Shown: positions 18,018 to 27,587, counted from the stretch's first letter. The stretch is 64,000 nt of DNA from Halogranum rubrum (GCF_900114455.1 NZ_FOTC01000001.1:645058-709057), one strand, 5' to 3'. Made by a program: numbers and translations. The notes: a model not told the origin generated them from the sequence alone.

Positions 18018-18143
18018 TCAGACTGACAGTCGCGGCGTGGCCGGTTCCGGGAGGTGGTCGGCTTCGAGTACGGTCAGTTCGGCGTTCACGCGGCCCAGTT
18101 CTGTTCGAATCTGACTGAAGTTCGGCTGGTCGACTCGTCCCAT
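18018..18143 (-). CDS. Tiny ORF A (41 aa), homologous to ORF B at 19153
   Basis: A 42-codon frame from ATG 18143 to TGA 18020-18018. The protein has a hydrophilic N-terminus and then IRTELGRVNAELTVLEADH and LPEPA. The segment of 28 residues is about 55-60% identical by eye to a second tiny ORF at 19153-19281 on the opposite strand, with RVNAE and LPEPA conserved. Two independent matching frames in intergenic DNA argue for real translation. The predicted structure is one amphipathic helix. The function is unknown. Confidence 0.6.
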   Translation of the reverse strand: MGRVDQPNFSQIRTELGRVNAELTVLEADHLPEPATPRLSV

Positions 18144-18338
18144 ACACCTCGTCTCACTGCCAGCACAGATGAACGAAACTATGAGGGAACGAGAGTGCTC
18201 AATAGAGCTCCAAACCGCTCTGAACCGCTCTGCTCACTGACCGCTCTTGGTAGCCGGTAGCATGCACCTATAGACTGTTTCACAGAGATTAATTCGTCGT
18301 TGCGAACGGCTATCTTCCGAGAGAGTGCTCGTCGCGAG

Positions 18339-18710
18339 TCACTGTGGCGTCGCACCACGTAACTGCCTCTCACCCTCGTCGAAGTGAGTCGTGAGCAACT
18401 CGACGAGTCGGTCGTCGAGGACGGCCTTCGGTGCCGGATCGAGTCCGGGTAACTCCGCTAGTCGACGGCGCGCCGCGTAGAGCAACTCCCGGTTGAGGTT
18501 CGACGCATCGTCGACGACGCGGAGTTCAAGGTCGGCGTCGTCGTCGGGTGGGAAGCCCGAACGCGAGAGGAGGTAGTGTGCAGGGTCTGCTGGACCGGTT
18601 GCTCCTCCATCTTCGATTTCCTCTACTCTCACGCCGTTCACGGCGTTCACGTCGCTGTCTGCGGTACCTCTCCACCTCGGTTCGTGCATCTCGTATTGCT
18701 CTCCGCGCAT
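18339..18710 (-). CDS. Acidic hypothetical protein
   Basis: 123 aa, soluble and acidic, with RRRLAELPGLDPAPKAVLDDRL in its C-terminal half. ATG 18710 is used; ATG 18689 would remove seven residues. Base composition at third positions fits a coding frame. No family is recognised. It is divergent from the next small membrane-protein gene (18818). Confidence 0.6.
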   Translation of the reverse strand: MRGEQYEMHEPRWRGTADSDVNAVNGVRVEEIEDGGATGPADPAHYLLSRSGFPPDDDADLELRVVDDASNLNRELLYAARRRLAELPGLDPAPKAVLDDRLVELLTTHFDEGERQLRGATPQ

Positions 18711-18817
18711 TGTACCGAGTTCACGATTGGCTTACACATCGGGCTGTGGGTTGTATATACCACACACGGTCGGGATGCGTCGAAACACACAGGCACCGTG
18801 GGGACGAAGAGTCGTGT

Positions 18818-18991
18818 ATGGTCAGCAGACTCACGCGAATCGCCCGTGGTATCGACGACGTGACCAGAGCGGTCTGGGATGATTCGGGGACGGTAGTGAA
18901 GGTCCTCATCCTCATCGGTCTCGTGGTGACAGCGCTGGCGATCCCCGTCATTCCGATTGCCGTCGTCGCACGCTACCTCGCGAAGCGGTAA
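18818..18991 (+). CDS. Small single-helix membrane protein
   Basis: 57 aa starting at ATG 18818. An amphipathic charged N-terminus (LTRIARGIDDVTRAVWDD) is followed by one hydrophobic helix of about 24 residues and ends ARYLAKR. Such short tail-anchored proteins are common in haloarchaea, and most have no known function. Confidence 0.55.
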   Translation: MVSRLTRIARGIDDVTRAVWDDSGTVVKVLILIGLVVTALAIPVIPIAVVARYLAKR

Positions 18992-19152
18992 CTAACCACT
19001 TCTGTGCTGTGTGAACGTTCCTCACGGGTATTGGCCGCTCTCCGTACAGATCGTGGGAGTTCTCAGTGAATCGTTTAGGACTGTTCACGTCTGTTTAGCG
19101 GGAAATACCCAGTGCATACCTTAGTGGCATCCAGTCGTACAGTGCGGTTGTT

Positions 19153-19281
19153 ATGCGTCGTACTACCTCGCGGACGGGACCCGCCGACCGCGACTACAGC
19201 AATATCCAGCGAGGACTCAGCCGAGTCAACGCCGAGATGACGATTCTCGTCGCTGGATGCCTTCCAGAACCGGCCGAGTGA
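19153..19281 (+). CDS. Tiny ORF B (42 aa), homologous to ORF A at 18018
   Basis: ATG 19153 to TGA 19281, 42 residues. It contains YSNIQRGLSRVNAEMTIL and ends LPEPAE, matching ORF A over 28 residues. A TTAGTGG-containing AT-rich stretch about 30 bases upstream could be a weak promoter. The frame has strong G/C preference at third positions. The two copies are 1 kb apart on opposite strands, so they are not a simple tandem duplication. Confidence 0.58.
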   Translation: MRRTTSRTGPADRDYSNIQRGLSRVNAEMTILVAGCLPEPAE

Positions 19282-19805
19282 CGGATAGACGCGGCGTCTA
19301 ACGTCGTACCTCTCTCACTGTTCCACTGGATAGCAGTAGCTTCATACAATTCCAGGGACAACAGAGAACTATCCATGCATTTCGCATGGATACCACCGGA
19401 ATGCCACACTCAAACCCACCGGGTACATCTCGGAGGGTGCGTTCCGGTGGGTTCTACACGCAGAGTAACTACGACAGCGTACCCCAGTCGTTCAGCGCTC
19501 CGCTACTGTGCCGCCCGTCGTCACTCGCACACTGATTCTCCGTAGCCATCGACCGCCGCGCAGAGAGTTCTCACGCGACGAGTCACCCGCCGTCGCCACT
19601 CTGTGACTACCACGGCTCCGAATCGACGTGGCAAAACGCTAGGCGGTGGCAGGCTAACTCTTTGTGAGTGACGTTATCTCTACTCTCACGTCGTCGGCTG
19701 CTCCTGGGTCACTGTCGGTCGACGACCACGAGTTCCGTCTTTGGCCAACACCTCGGGACGTAGCCGGCCCATTTTTGCCCTCGTGGTCGAAAGCGCCACT
19801 ACTCA
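19282..19805. other. Long gene-free region upstream of ftsZ, rich in inverted repeats
   Basis: No credible coding frame. It holds a perfect hairpin (TATCCATGC at 19370-19378 with GCATGGATA at 19384-19392), then a 10-base inverted repeat (AACCCACCGG 19413-19422, CCGGTGGGTT 19444-19453), and an imperfect CTGTT/AACAG plus CTGGA/TCCAG stem at about 19318-19365. It also has one copy of GGCTAACTCTT at 19652-19662. The ftsZ promoter should be in its last 100 bases but no clear TATA box is visible. Confidence 0.5.
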
Positions 19806-21044
19806 ATGGACTCACGAGACAACGACGACGGAAGTGAGTGGCCCGACCACGACGAAGAAGCGCTGGAAGCCGAAGAGAGCGAGTGGCCCGACCACGACGA
19901 GGATTCGCTCGAAGACAACGACGACGAGAGTGGCTGGCCCAGCCACGACGGAGAGACACTCGAGGACGACGCGTCGTTCGATGCCTCCGAGTTGGTGTCG
20001 AACGCCGAACGAAAGCGGTCTCCCTCGTCGTCAGAGCCGGGGATGACCGACGAGGAGCTCCTCGAAGTACTGGAGACGCTGGAGACGAACATCACCGTCG
20101 TCGGCTGTGGTGGTGCTGGCTGTAACACCATCAACCGCCTCGCCGAAGTCGGCGTGGAAGGGACGACGCTCGTCGCCGCGAACACCGACGTCCACGACCT
20201 GGTCAACGCGAACGCCGACGAGAAGATTCTCCTCGGTGCAGAGGGGCGGAAAGACCGTGGCCGCGGTGCCGGGTCGATTCCGAAGAACGGCGCGGATGCG
20301 GCCCACGAGAGTCGCCACGACATCCGCGACGCCGTCGAGGACGCCGACATGGTGTTCGTCACGGCCGGGATGGGTGGCGGTACCGGCACCGGGTCGGCTC
20401 CCGTCGTTGCGGCGACTGCCCGCGAGACCGGCGCACTGACCATCAGCGTCGTGACGATGCCGTTCGCCTCCGAGGGACGCGTCCGGATGGAGAACGCGAC
20501 GGGTGGTCTCTCGCGACTCCGCGAGGAGAGTGACACGGTCATCGTCATCCAGAACGACCGACTGCTGGACGCCGTCGGCAACCTCCCGGTCGAACAGGCG
20601 TTCAAAGTCGCCGACGAAGTGCTGATGCGGTCGGTCAAGGGTCTCGCCGAACTCATCACCACCGAGAGCTTCGTCAACCTCGACTTCGCCGACGTCCAGA
20701 CCATCATGGGTCGCGGCGGGATGGCGCTCGTCGGCATCGGCGAAGGCCAGGGCGACTACCGCGCGGACAACGCCATCACCTCCGCACTGCAGTCGCCGAT
20801 GCTCGACGCAGACATCAGCACGGCGACCGGTGTTCTCGTGAACGTCACCGGCGGTCCGGACATGAGCATCGCGGAGGCCGAAGGTGTCGTCGAAGACATC
20901 TACGAGCGCGTCGACCCCGGCGCGCGTATCATCTGGGGTGCCTCCGTCGACGACGACATCGACGACGAGATGCGCGTCATGCTCATCGCGACGGGTGTCA
21001 CGCCGCGCAACCTCACCCCTGAGCGACACGACGCCGAGCAGTAA
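19806..21044 (+). CDS. ftsZ: FtsZ paralogue with N-terminal tandem-repeat extension
   Basis: 412 aa tubulin-like GTPase for division or shape. From about residue 94 it has [15 protein letters not shown], the nucleotide motif GGGTGTGS and the T7 loop NLDFADV, all intact. It resembles the haloarchaeal FtsZ1 class more than FtsZ2 ([21 protein letters not shown]). Residues 1-79 are acidic and contain three copies of an 11-residue unit, [11 protein letters not shown] (11-21), [11 protein letters not shown] (26-36) and [11 protein letters not shown] (43-53). The C-terminus stops soon after the tubulin domain and lacks the usual partner-binding tail. An internal ATG at 20043 would give the bare domain, but the extension has coding-like composition. 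Confidence 0.93.
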   Translation: MDSRDNDDGSEWPDHDEEALEAEESEWPDHDEDSLEDNDDESGWPSHDGETLEDDASFDASELVSNAERKRSPSSSEPGMTDEELLEVLETLETNITVVGCGGAGCNTINRLAEVGVEGTTLVAANTDVHDLVNANADEKILLGAEGRKDRGRGAGSIPKNGADAAHESRHDIRDAVEDADMVFVTAGMGGGTGTGSAPVVAATARETGALTISVVTMPFASEGRVRMENATGGLSRLREESDTVIVIQNDRLLDAVGNLPVEQAFKVADEVLMRSVKGLAELITTESFVNLDFADVQTIMGRGGMALVGIGEGQGDYRADNAITSALQSPMLDADISTATGVLVNVTGGPDMSIAEAEGVVEDIYERVDPGARIIWGASVDDDIDDEMRVMLIATGVTPRNLTPERHDAEQ

Positions 21045-21273
21045 CTCACAGACAGTACGGCGAACGCAGTTGCGTGCGTCGTTCTTCGACGTCACTCGCA
21101 CTCGATTTCGACCGACTTCGTTGCCACTAGCCGACGAGGTGAGAGGGTTGACGGACGTCGTCGTTCCGAAGAAAGAGCGGAGGGGGAGGGGCGATGAAGC
21201 GGGAGTGGCCGAACTGCGAGCGGGGAGTCGAAGTCGGTTGTGCGTCTCGGTCACGTCGGCGTGTCGTCGGCGC

Positions 21274-21528
21274 TCAGGCCAACTCGACGCGCCACGTCGT
21301 CGCACTCGTGTACGACCACTTCTCGACTTGCATGTCCGTAGCGGACTCGGTCAGTTTCAGCATGAGCGCACCGATCTCCTTCGAGGAGAGGCCGACGTCG
21401 TCGGCGATGAACTTCCCCTTGAAGTAGAGCTCGCCGCCTTTCTCGGCTGCTTTCTCGCGGAGGTAGTTCGCCAGACGAAGCTCTTTGGAGGGCGATTCGA
21501 CGGAGGGTTGTGATGCAGTTGTGCTCAT
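21274..21528 (-). CDS. DUF7123 family small protein
   Basis: 84 aa starting at ATG 21528. KGKFIADDVGLSSKEIGAL and EKWSYTSATTWRVELA are hallmarks of this haloarchaeal family, whose fold looks like a winged helix with a strand hairpin; that makes a DNA- or RNA-associated role plausible but unproven. The longer frame upstream (to 21609) is not conserved-looking. It is convergent with ftsZ. Confidence 0.78.
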   Translation of the reverse strand: MSTTASQPSVESPSKELRLANYLREKAAEKGGELYFKGKFIADDVGLSSKEIGALMLKLTESATDMQVEKWSYTSATTWRVELA

Positions 21529-21725
21529 GGTGACTTCACTTCCCCCAAGGAACTCCGGGGACATATAGTGTCGATAATGTGAAGTCAAATTTCGGCTGAT
21601 TCGTCTCAAATCCGAGTAAATCGATATTCAAAAGACGTTTTACGAAGCTTCGAGACGCTTTATAAAGCTCTGCTAAAGCGTTATCTCTGTCTGCACGGCT
21701 CGACTACCAACTCCCTGTGTGGGGG

Positions 21726-22142
21726 CTATCTGGAGAACACAGAGCGCAAGAATCCGAGTGGTGACCGGTCGGTTCCGGCCGCCGCCGCCGTCTCGGGTTC
21801 CGCGACATCGACGTTGCCGACACCGGTGGACGTCCCTTGCCGTTCGTCCACGGGGTCGCTCGTCAGACCGTCGTCCGACTCCGCAGTCAGCGACGGTTCG
21901 GTCTCGGTTTCGTCGAGTGGTTCGTCTTCTTCGATACGCTCACCGCCGTCCGCGGACACACTCGGCGCGTGTGTCTCGACGTCGGTTCGGGTCCCGGTCT
22001 CCGCGACGACGTTCTCGGTCGAGGCGGGTTCGGGTGCGGTTCCACGGCACGATGGACAGGATCGAACGACTCGGTCGTTGTCTCCGAACACACGTACGAA
22101 GTCGGGCGAAACGTATCCTCCACAGGTTGCACAGTCTGGCAT
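21726..22142 (-). CDS. DUF7563-like zinc-ribbon protein with acidic tail
   Basis: 138 aa from ATG 22142. The first 42 residues form a four-Cys zinc site (MPDCATCGGYVS and SCPSCRG) with the conserved RVFGDN between, as in the short haloarchaeal DUF7563 proteins. The rest is a low-complexity acidic Thr/Ser/Glu tail ending in a hydrophobic LGFLRSVFSR. Usually the domain stands alone at about 45-60 residues, so this is an extended version. Nucleic-acid or protein contact through the zinc ribbon is likely. Confidence 0.72.
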   Translation of the reverse strand: MPDCATCGGYVSPDFVRVFGDNDRVVRSCPSCRGTAPEPASTENVVAETGTRTDVETHAPSVSADGGERIEEDEPLDETETEPSLTAESDDGLTSDPVDERQGTSTGVGNVDVAEPETAAAAGTDRSPLGFLRSVFSR

Positions 22143-22410
22143 TTCTCTTCCCTCCGAATTAGTGTCACGAGTCCATACACAATAAGTATCGAGAACGTAC
22201 GGGCCGGTATGTAGTCCATACTCCGGCAATACAGACGTTCTGGTGTATCAGAATATTTTCCCACCCTGAACTGGCACCGGCTCGAACTCGGCGAAGAGTT
22301 CTCAGCGAACTCACACGCACACGCCGCCAAAGAGGAGATCTTCGTTGTCGTCGAAGACGAAGCGATTTCAAACGACTGTCAGCAATGACGTGGCGGATAC
22401 AGTCCCGACG

Positions 22411-22893
22411 TCAGAACCGTGTCCCATCCGTCTCTCCGGTTGTCTCGTCGGCTTCGGCGTCTTGGGGGGTCCCTTCTTCAATCGTGCTGTATCCAGCAGT
22501 GTCCACCTCGGCTGCCTGTCCCTCAGCGGTCTTGTACGCCTCGTAGATGGAGTAGATCCAGATAGCCGGATACAGTACGAAGCCGATTATCGCGAGCGCC
22601 GAGAGAACGGCGAGGAAACCGCCGACGATGAACGCGATTCCCTTCTCCAACTCGCGGTTGTAAATCTGACCCAGCCCCGGAAAGAGTGCAGAGAGGGCGG
22701 CGGCGACGAAGGGGTTGCCACCTTTGAGCAGGTCGTCGAGCGCAGAGTCGACGGACGACGTTGGTGGTGGCAGTTGACGGACGCCACACTCCGGACAGAT
22801 CTCTGCTCGTGCGCTGATCCGCTCGCCACAGTCACGACAGAACACCGTGTCAGCCTCATCGTGACCTGTTTCTTCTGAGGAGGGCGGTGACAT
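22411..22893 (-). CDS. Zinc-ribbon protein with two membrane helices (TM2-like)
   Basis: 160 aa from ATG 22893. The N-terminal zinc ribbon FCRDCGERISARAEICPECG is followed by GNPFVAAALSALFPGLGQIYN and ELEKGIAFIVGGF, typical of the TM2/PGPGQ haloarchaeal membrane proteins, then a second helix and an acidic tail. Role unknown; proteins of this type are often regulators or stress-associated membrane proteins. It lies 53 bases beyond the end of the lonB gene on the same strand. Confidence 0.75.
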   Translation of the reverse strand: MSPPSSEETGHDEADTVFCRDCGERISARAEICPECGVRQLPPPTSSVDSALDDLLKGGNPFVAAALSALFPGLGQIYNRELEKGIAFIVGGFLAVLSALAIIGFVLYPAIWIYSIYEAYKTAEGQAAEVDTAGYSTIEEGTPQDAEADETTGETDGTRF

Positions 22894-22945
22894 ATGTCCT
22901 CGTTTGGCGGTCTCAATAAAAAATGTCCGTGTTCCACGGCTTCGA

Positions 22946-24967
22946 CTACTGCGGACTCGGACTGCCACCGCGGCCGACGCCGTCGAACACCGTGTCGGTA
23001 AACTCGGCGAGACGGCCCACGAGCGAATCCGTCTCGGGTTCGCCGTCGAGTGCGTGCGCGAGCACTTCGCTGATGTGCGAGACGGGGACGATGTCGACCA
23101 TCTCCCGGTACTCGGCTTCGACCATGACGTCTTGGACGTTCGCCGCCGGGATGATGACCGTCGACATGCCCGCTTTCGCGGCCGCTTCGATCTTGTGCGT
23201 GATACCGCCGACTGGAAGGACGTCGCCGCGAACGGACAGCGACCCGGTCATGGCCGTCGACTGGTCGACACCGATACCCTCCAACGCGCTGATAACCGCC
23301 GTCGCGATGGTGACCGACGCCGAGTCGCCGTCGACACCGCCCTGGCCGGCCTGGACGAACTGGATGTGGACGTCTCTCCCGTGGAGCGTCGTCCCCGAGT
23401 GCTTCTTGATGATAGCCGAGACGTTCTGGACTGCTTCCCGGGCGATGTCTTGGAGTTTTCCCGTCGCGATGACGGACCCCGGCCCTTGTGAGGGCGTCAC
23501 TTCCGCCATCACCGGAAGGACGATACCGGAGTCTTCGCCCATGACGGCGAGACCGTTGACGCGGCCGACGACCGACCCGTCGGCCATCGCGATGTCGTAG
23601 TCCTTCCGGCGTTCGATGTAGCCGTCGGCAATCTGCTGTTCGATACTCCGCGCGCGGCGTTTCGCCTGCAGCACGTGGTCGCGGGTGGTGACCGTCGCGT
23701 CCTCGGACCGCGCTACGTCGCCGGCGACGCGAACCAGACCCCCAAGCGTCCGGAACTCTACGGTGAGTTGTCCTTTCCGCCCCGCGCGGCGCTGTGCTTC
23801 GAGGACGACTTCGGCAATCGCCTCACGGGTGAACGGGGGGAGACGGTCGTCTTTGGCGACCTCTTGAGCGACGAAACGCGCGTACTTCTGGCGCATCTCG
23901 GGCGTGTCTTCGACGGTGTCTTCCATGTACACCTCGTAGCCGTAGCCTTTGATGCGCGAGCGGAGCGCGGGATGTATGTTCACCATCGCGTCAAGGTTGC
24001 CCGCGGCGACGAGCACGAAGTCCGTCGGTACCGGTTCGGTCTTGACCATCGCCCCCGAGGAGCGTTCAGACTGTCCCGTGATGGAGAACTCTCGCTCTTG
24101 CATCGCGGTCAGGAGATGCTGTTGGGAACGGAGGTCGAGCGTGTTGATCTCATCGACGAACAGCACGCCTTTGTTCGCTCTGTGGATGCCACCGGCTTCG
24201 ACCCGGTCGTGACTCGGCGTCTCTAGTCCGCCCGACTGATACGGGTCGTGACGAACGTCGCCGAGTAGGGCACCCGCGTGAGAGCCCGTTGCGTCGACGA
24301 ACGGGGCCGTCGACTCCGAGTCGGTGGAGACGAGGAGGTTCGGAATCAGACCGCTTCTGCGGCGCGACCCGTATCGGAACATGAGAAACAGGATGCCGGC
24401 GGCGAGGATGCCGAGTAACAACTCGCCGGCGACGAGAATCGAGTATCCCAGCACGACGAAGATGATTCCCCACATGAGAAACGACCGGAACTGCCCGGCC
24501 TTGCGCGCTTCCTCTTTGTGTGCCTCGACGATGCGTTTCCCCTTCCCCGACGGGACGGTCCGGACCTTCGGTTTGTTTCCGTCGTTCGGGTTGTGGTAGA
24601 CGAGAACGTCTTGTACCGACTCTTTCGGGAGGAGTTCGGCCATCGCCTTCGAGAGCATCGACTTCCCCGTCCCCGGCGACCCAATCATCATGACGTGGCG
24701 GCGCTGTTGGGCCGCTTTCGTGACGATATCGCGAGCGCGTTCCTGTCCGATGACTTGGTCGATGAGTCGTGGTGGAACCTCGATATCTTCACTCGTCTCG
24801 ATGGCGAGGCCGCCGAGGAGGTCCGTCGTCACGTCGGGGTCAACTGGCGATACGGTTAACGCCGTCTCGGAACCGACAGCCTCACTCTCGGTGCGCCAGC
24901 TATCTGACTGTCGTGTATATGACACTGATTCGTTGGAGGTGGCGTCACTCAGCGGTTCGGCAGTCAT
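22946..24967 (-). CDS. lonB: Membrane-anchored ATP-dependent LonB protease
   Basis: 673 aa from ATG 24967. AAA+ domain with Walker A GSPGTGKS, followed by two transmembrane helices inserted in the ATPase module (about 175-225), a Walker B FVDEINTL, and the C-terminal Lon protease domain with the catalytic Ser in GDSASVT and Lys in [11 protein letters not shown]. This is the archaeal LonB architecture, which degrades misfolded and regulatory proteins at the membrane. In Haloferax it is essential and controls carotenoid/lipid metabolism (established knowledge). The 51 residues upstream of the chosen start are not conserved. Confidence 0.95.
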   Translation of the reverse strand: MTAEPLSDATSNESVSYTRQSDSWRTESEAVGSETALTVSPVDPDVTTDLLGGLAIETSEDIEVPPRLIDQVIGQERARDIVTKAAQQRRHVMMIGSPGTGKSMLSKAMAELLPKESVQDVLVYHNPNDGNKPKVRTVPSGKGKRIVEAHKEEARKAGQFRSFLMWGIIFVVLGYSILVAGELLLGILAAGILFLMFRYGSRRRSGLIPNLLVSTDSESTAPFVDATGSHAGALLGDVRHDPYQSGGLETPSHDRVEAGGIHRANKGVLFVDEINTLDLRSQQHLLTAMQEREFSITGQSERSSGAMVKTEPVPTDFVLVAAGNLDAMVNIHPALRSRIKGYGYEVYMEDTVEDTPEMRQKYARFVAQEVAKDDRLPPFTREAIAEVVLEAQRRAGRKGQLTVEFRTLGGLVRVAGDVARSEDATVTTRDHVLQAKRRARSIEQQIADGYIERRKDYDIAMADGSVVGRVNGLAVMGEDSGIVLPVMAEVTPSQGPGSVIATGKLQDIAREAVQNVSAIIKKHSGTTLHGRDVHIQFVQAGQGGVDGDSASVTIATAVISALEGIGVDQSTAMTGSLSVRGDVLPVGGITHKIEAAAKAGMSTVIIPAANVQDVMVEAEYREMVDIVPVSHISEVLAHALDGEPETDSLVGRLAEFTDTVFDGVGRGGSPSPQ

Positions 24968-25240
24968 AGAATACTGTCTAGATTGTTTTGAGTGTTGATA
25001 TACTTTCCTCTGACAACAGTCAAGAGACGTGAAAGAAAAGACGGACGTTCCCCAACGAACCCGTATTCGAGTGACTAGAGCAGTTCGCATACGACCCTGG
25101 TACGTCACTTCCGCCGCCACGTTGGCCCGACGCCGATTTGACTTCTCCAGTCGTCCGCGACGATATCTCTACGCAGGTGTGGTCGCATTTCCCCAAGACG
25201 CCGATAGACCTCAACAGTCAGTCGTGGTTCGCGGGTTCGC

Positions 25241-25894
25241 TCACTTTGCGGTGAACCGCCGTTGGCGGAGGACACCGACGGTCACCAGCGCGAACAGTCC
25301 AGTGATGAACACGCTGAGATAGCTCGAAAGGACAGCGGGAGCGACACCGAGCCACGAGACGGCCGTGAGGAGGACGCTGACGGCCGTCGCCGTCCCGTAG
25401 TAGCGATTCGAGTCGTCGCCAGCAGTGAGAGCGGCCGACGCTCTCGCTGTCGCGGACTCGCGGTCAGCGGCACCCTCTTCGTCTGTATTGTCTGTGGCGT
25501 CCGCGGCGCTCGCGACGTCGATGTACCGACGGAACTGCTCGATAGCGGGAGTCGGTTCGACGACGCCGCGACTCTGGTTGTAGTCGATGATGCCTTTGTC
25601 GTCGAGTTTTGGGAGGTGACACTGATACAGCGAGATGTACGCACGCTGTCGTTGGTCGGAGGTGAGCTGTTGGAGTGTCGTGTCGCTCTCCCACGCGGCG
25701 ACGTGCTCGGCGATGGTCCGCATCTCGAACGGTTCCTCACCTTCGTGTGCGAACACGTAGTGGAGGACACGCCGTCTGCGTGCGTTCTGTAGGAGGTGAA
25801 ACACCTCGTCGGCGGGAAGACCAACTGCTGCGGTATCCTGCTCGTTCGTCGATGTCTCCGCGTCGGCCCCTGCCGAGTTACCCTGTGCACTCAT
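25241..25894 (-). CDS. DUF7344 winged-helix protein with two membrane helices
   Basis: 217 aa from ATG 25894. The N-terminal half is a DUF7344 winged helix (DEVFHLLQNARRRRVLHYVF, then RQRAYISLYQCHLPKLDDKG), which would bind DNA. The C-terminal half has two hydrophobic helices, suggesting a membrane-tethered regulator. The same architecture occurs at 33885-34436 and 35392-35916. The upstream region holds two perfect palindromic repeats. Confidence 0.82.
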   Translation of the reverse strand: MSAQGNSAGADAETSTNEQDTAAVGLPADEVFHLLQNARRRRVLHYVFAHEGEEPFEMRTIAEHVAAWESDTTLQQLTSDQRQRAYISLYQCHLPKLDDKGIIDYNQSRGVVEPTPAIEQFRRYIDVASAADATDNTDEEGAADRESATARASAALTAGDDSNRYYGTATAVSVLLTAVSWLGVAPAVLSSYLSVFITGLFALVTVGVLRQRRFTAK

Positions 25895-26399
25895 GTTCCT
25901 GTTCGACCGACTCTTTCCACGAGAGATAAATCGGGTCGTCCGTTCTGGTCGGTTCGGGCCGTTCACTTCGTTCAAACAGGCTCACGTCTGCCGATTTGTG
26001 CCTTTAGAGCGTCGTCCACCCGGTGGACTGTTTCAACGGTCTGCTGTTCGAAACAGTCCGAAACGTGGTGAAATAGTGGTCGGCTCGACGACTGTCTCTC
26101 GTGCCCCCGTTCTGTCGCTATTGAGCACTCCTGTGAGGGACGGTGACACGAACAGCACAAGACATTTATTGTGGCCTGACTGTCTGACTAACACGGAAAT
26201 CGGGCGGTCGCAACAGGTAGACTGGGTAGGGGTACACAGACTGCCTCGCGCTCGTCGCCCGTTTTTGAGTATTTCACCCACCCAGCAGCGGCACGGTTCT
26301 GGACGACGAACGTGGCGAAACAGGACCCGTAGGAGGACCCGAGAGACTGTCAGTGCCGACAGCGGAAACACTATCGGCCAGCCTCGTGACCCCTCGCAT
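25895..26399. other. Divergent intergenic region with palindromes
   Basis: 505 bases between the DUF7344 gene and the GlmU-like gene. No gene is credible, although an overlapping frame runs through it. It contains overlapping palindromes at 26014-26059. The last 60 bases before 26400 show no clear TATA box. Confidence 0.5.
26014..26059. promoter_or_regulatory. Two overlapping perfect inverted repeats upstream of the DUF7344 gene
   Basis: GTCCACC (26014-26020) pairs with GGTGGAC (26022-26028), and GGACTGTTTC (26025-26034) pairs with GAAACAGTCC (26050-26059) across a 15-base gap. They lie about 120-165 bases before the regulator's ATG and could be operators or RNA hairpins. The 9-base half site GACTGTTTC recurs elsewhere in the window. 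Confidence 0.5.
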
Positions 26400-27587
26400 A
26401 TGCAGACAGTCGTTCTCGCAGCGGGCCAGGGTACTCGCATGCGACCACTCACCGAACGTCGTCCCAAACCGATGCTTCCAGTCGCCGACCGGCCACTGGT
26501 CGGCCACACAGTCACTTCGGCCGTCGACGCCGGCGCGTCCTCCATCGTCCTCGTCGTGGGCTACGAGGCCGAAGACGTTCGCTCGTACTTCGGCGACACC
26601 GTCGACGGCGTCGACATCACCTACGCCGTTCAGGAAGAACAGCGAGGGACGGCCGACGCCGTCCGTACGGCCGCGAACCACCTCGACGAGGGGCCGTTCG
26701 TCGTCCTCAACGGCGACGCGCTCTACGACGACCCCTCGCTCGCGTCACTCTACGAAACTGACGCCGCCGTCGGGTCCTACCGCGTCGACGACCCGACGAA
26801 CTACGGGGTGTTGACGACCGACGGCGCTGGGACCGTCACTGGCGTCGTCGAGAAACCCGCAGACCCGCCCTCCGACCTCATCAACACCGGCGCGTACGTC
26901 TTCCCGGCCGAGGCACAGACGTGGCTCGACGTCGGCGAGAGCGAACGCGGCGAACTCGAACTCACAGACGTGCTCGAACGCACCTGCGGCGAGTACGCCG
27001 TCGAGTCGGTGCCGTTCGACCGTTGGCTGGACGTCGGCCGCCCGTGGGAGTTGCTGGAGGCCAACGAGTGGAAACTCGGTGAGTTGGAACGCGATATTCG
27101 AGGCGACGTCGCCGACGGCGCGGACCTGCGAGGGAACGTCGTCGTCGAAGAAGGTGCGACGGTCGAACCCGGCGTCGTCATCGAGGGGCCGACTCTCATC
27201 CGAACGGGCGCGACAGTCGGGCCGAACGCCTACATCCGCGGCGCGACGCTCGTTGGCGAAGGCGCGAAAGTCGGTCACGCCGTCGAGATCAAAAACAGCA
27301 TCCTCATGGAGGGCGCGACGGTCGGTCACCTCTCGTACGTCGGCGACAGCATCCTCGGCCGCGACGTCAACTTCGGAGCCGGAACGAAAGTCGCCAACCT
27401 CCGTCACGACGGCGGCGACGTGAAACTGACCGTGAAAGGCGAACGCATCTCGACGGGTCGCCGAAAACTCGGTGTCATCGTCGGCGACGGCACCAAGACC
27501 GGTATCAACGTGAGTCTCAACGCCGGTGTCGTCCTCTCGACGGACGCTCGCATCCCGCCGGGTGAAGTGGTCACACGCGACCGATAG
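26400..27587 (+). CDS. glmU: GlmU-like bifunctional sugar nucleotidyltransferase
   Basis: 395 aa. N-terminal nucleotidyltransferase domain (VLAAGQGTRMRPLTERRPK, NGDALYDD) and, from about residue 235, a left-handed beta-helix made of hexapeptide repeats that would form the acetyltransferase module (VGHAVEIKNSILMEGATVGH, GAGTKVANLRHDGGDVK). The fusion is the archaeal GlmU/ST0452-type enzyme: it acetylates GlcN-1-P and transfers UMP to make UDP-GlcNAc. The start ATG 26400 gives an immediate fold. A related paralogue sits in the glmU-glmS operon at 32230-33396. Confidence 0.9.
   Translation: MQTVVLAAGQGTRMRPLTERRPKPMLPVADRPLVGHTVTSAVDAGASSIVLVVGYEAEDVRSYFGDTVDGVDITYAVQEEQRGTADAVRTAANHLDEGPFVVLNGDALYDDPSLASLYETDAAVGSYRVDDPTNYGVLTTDGAGTVTGVVEKPADPPSDLINTGAYVFPAEAQTWLDVGESERGELELTDVLERTCGEYAVESVPFDRWLDVGRPWELLEANEWKLGELERDIRGDVADGADLRGNVVVEEGATVEPGVVIEGPTLIRTGATVGPNAYIRGATLVGEGAKVGHAVEIKNSILMEGATVGHLSYVGDSILGRDVNFGAGTKVANLRHDGGDVKLTVKGERISTGRRKLGVIVGDGTKTGINVSLNAGVVLSTDARIPPGEVVTRDR

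Noticed and set aside
18101-18115. GTTCGAAT, a possible tRNA T-loop
   Set aside because: No acceptor or anticodon stem can be formed around it; it is inside tiny ORF A.
19194-19409. Minus-strand frame of 71 codons opposite tiny ORF B
   Set aside because: No homologue in the window, and the plus frame is supported by its similarity to ORF A.
25020-25240. Possible small gene between lonB and the DUF7344 gene
   Set aside because: Frames on both strands lack conserved features and third-position GC bias; likely lonB promoter and 3' region.
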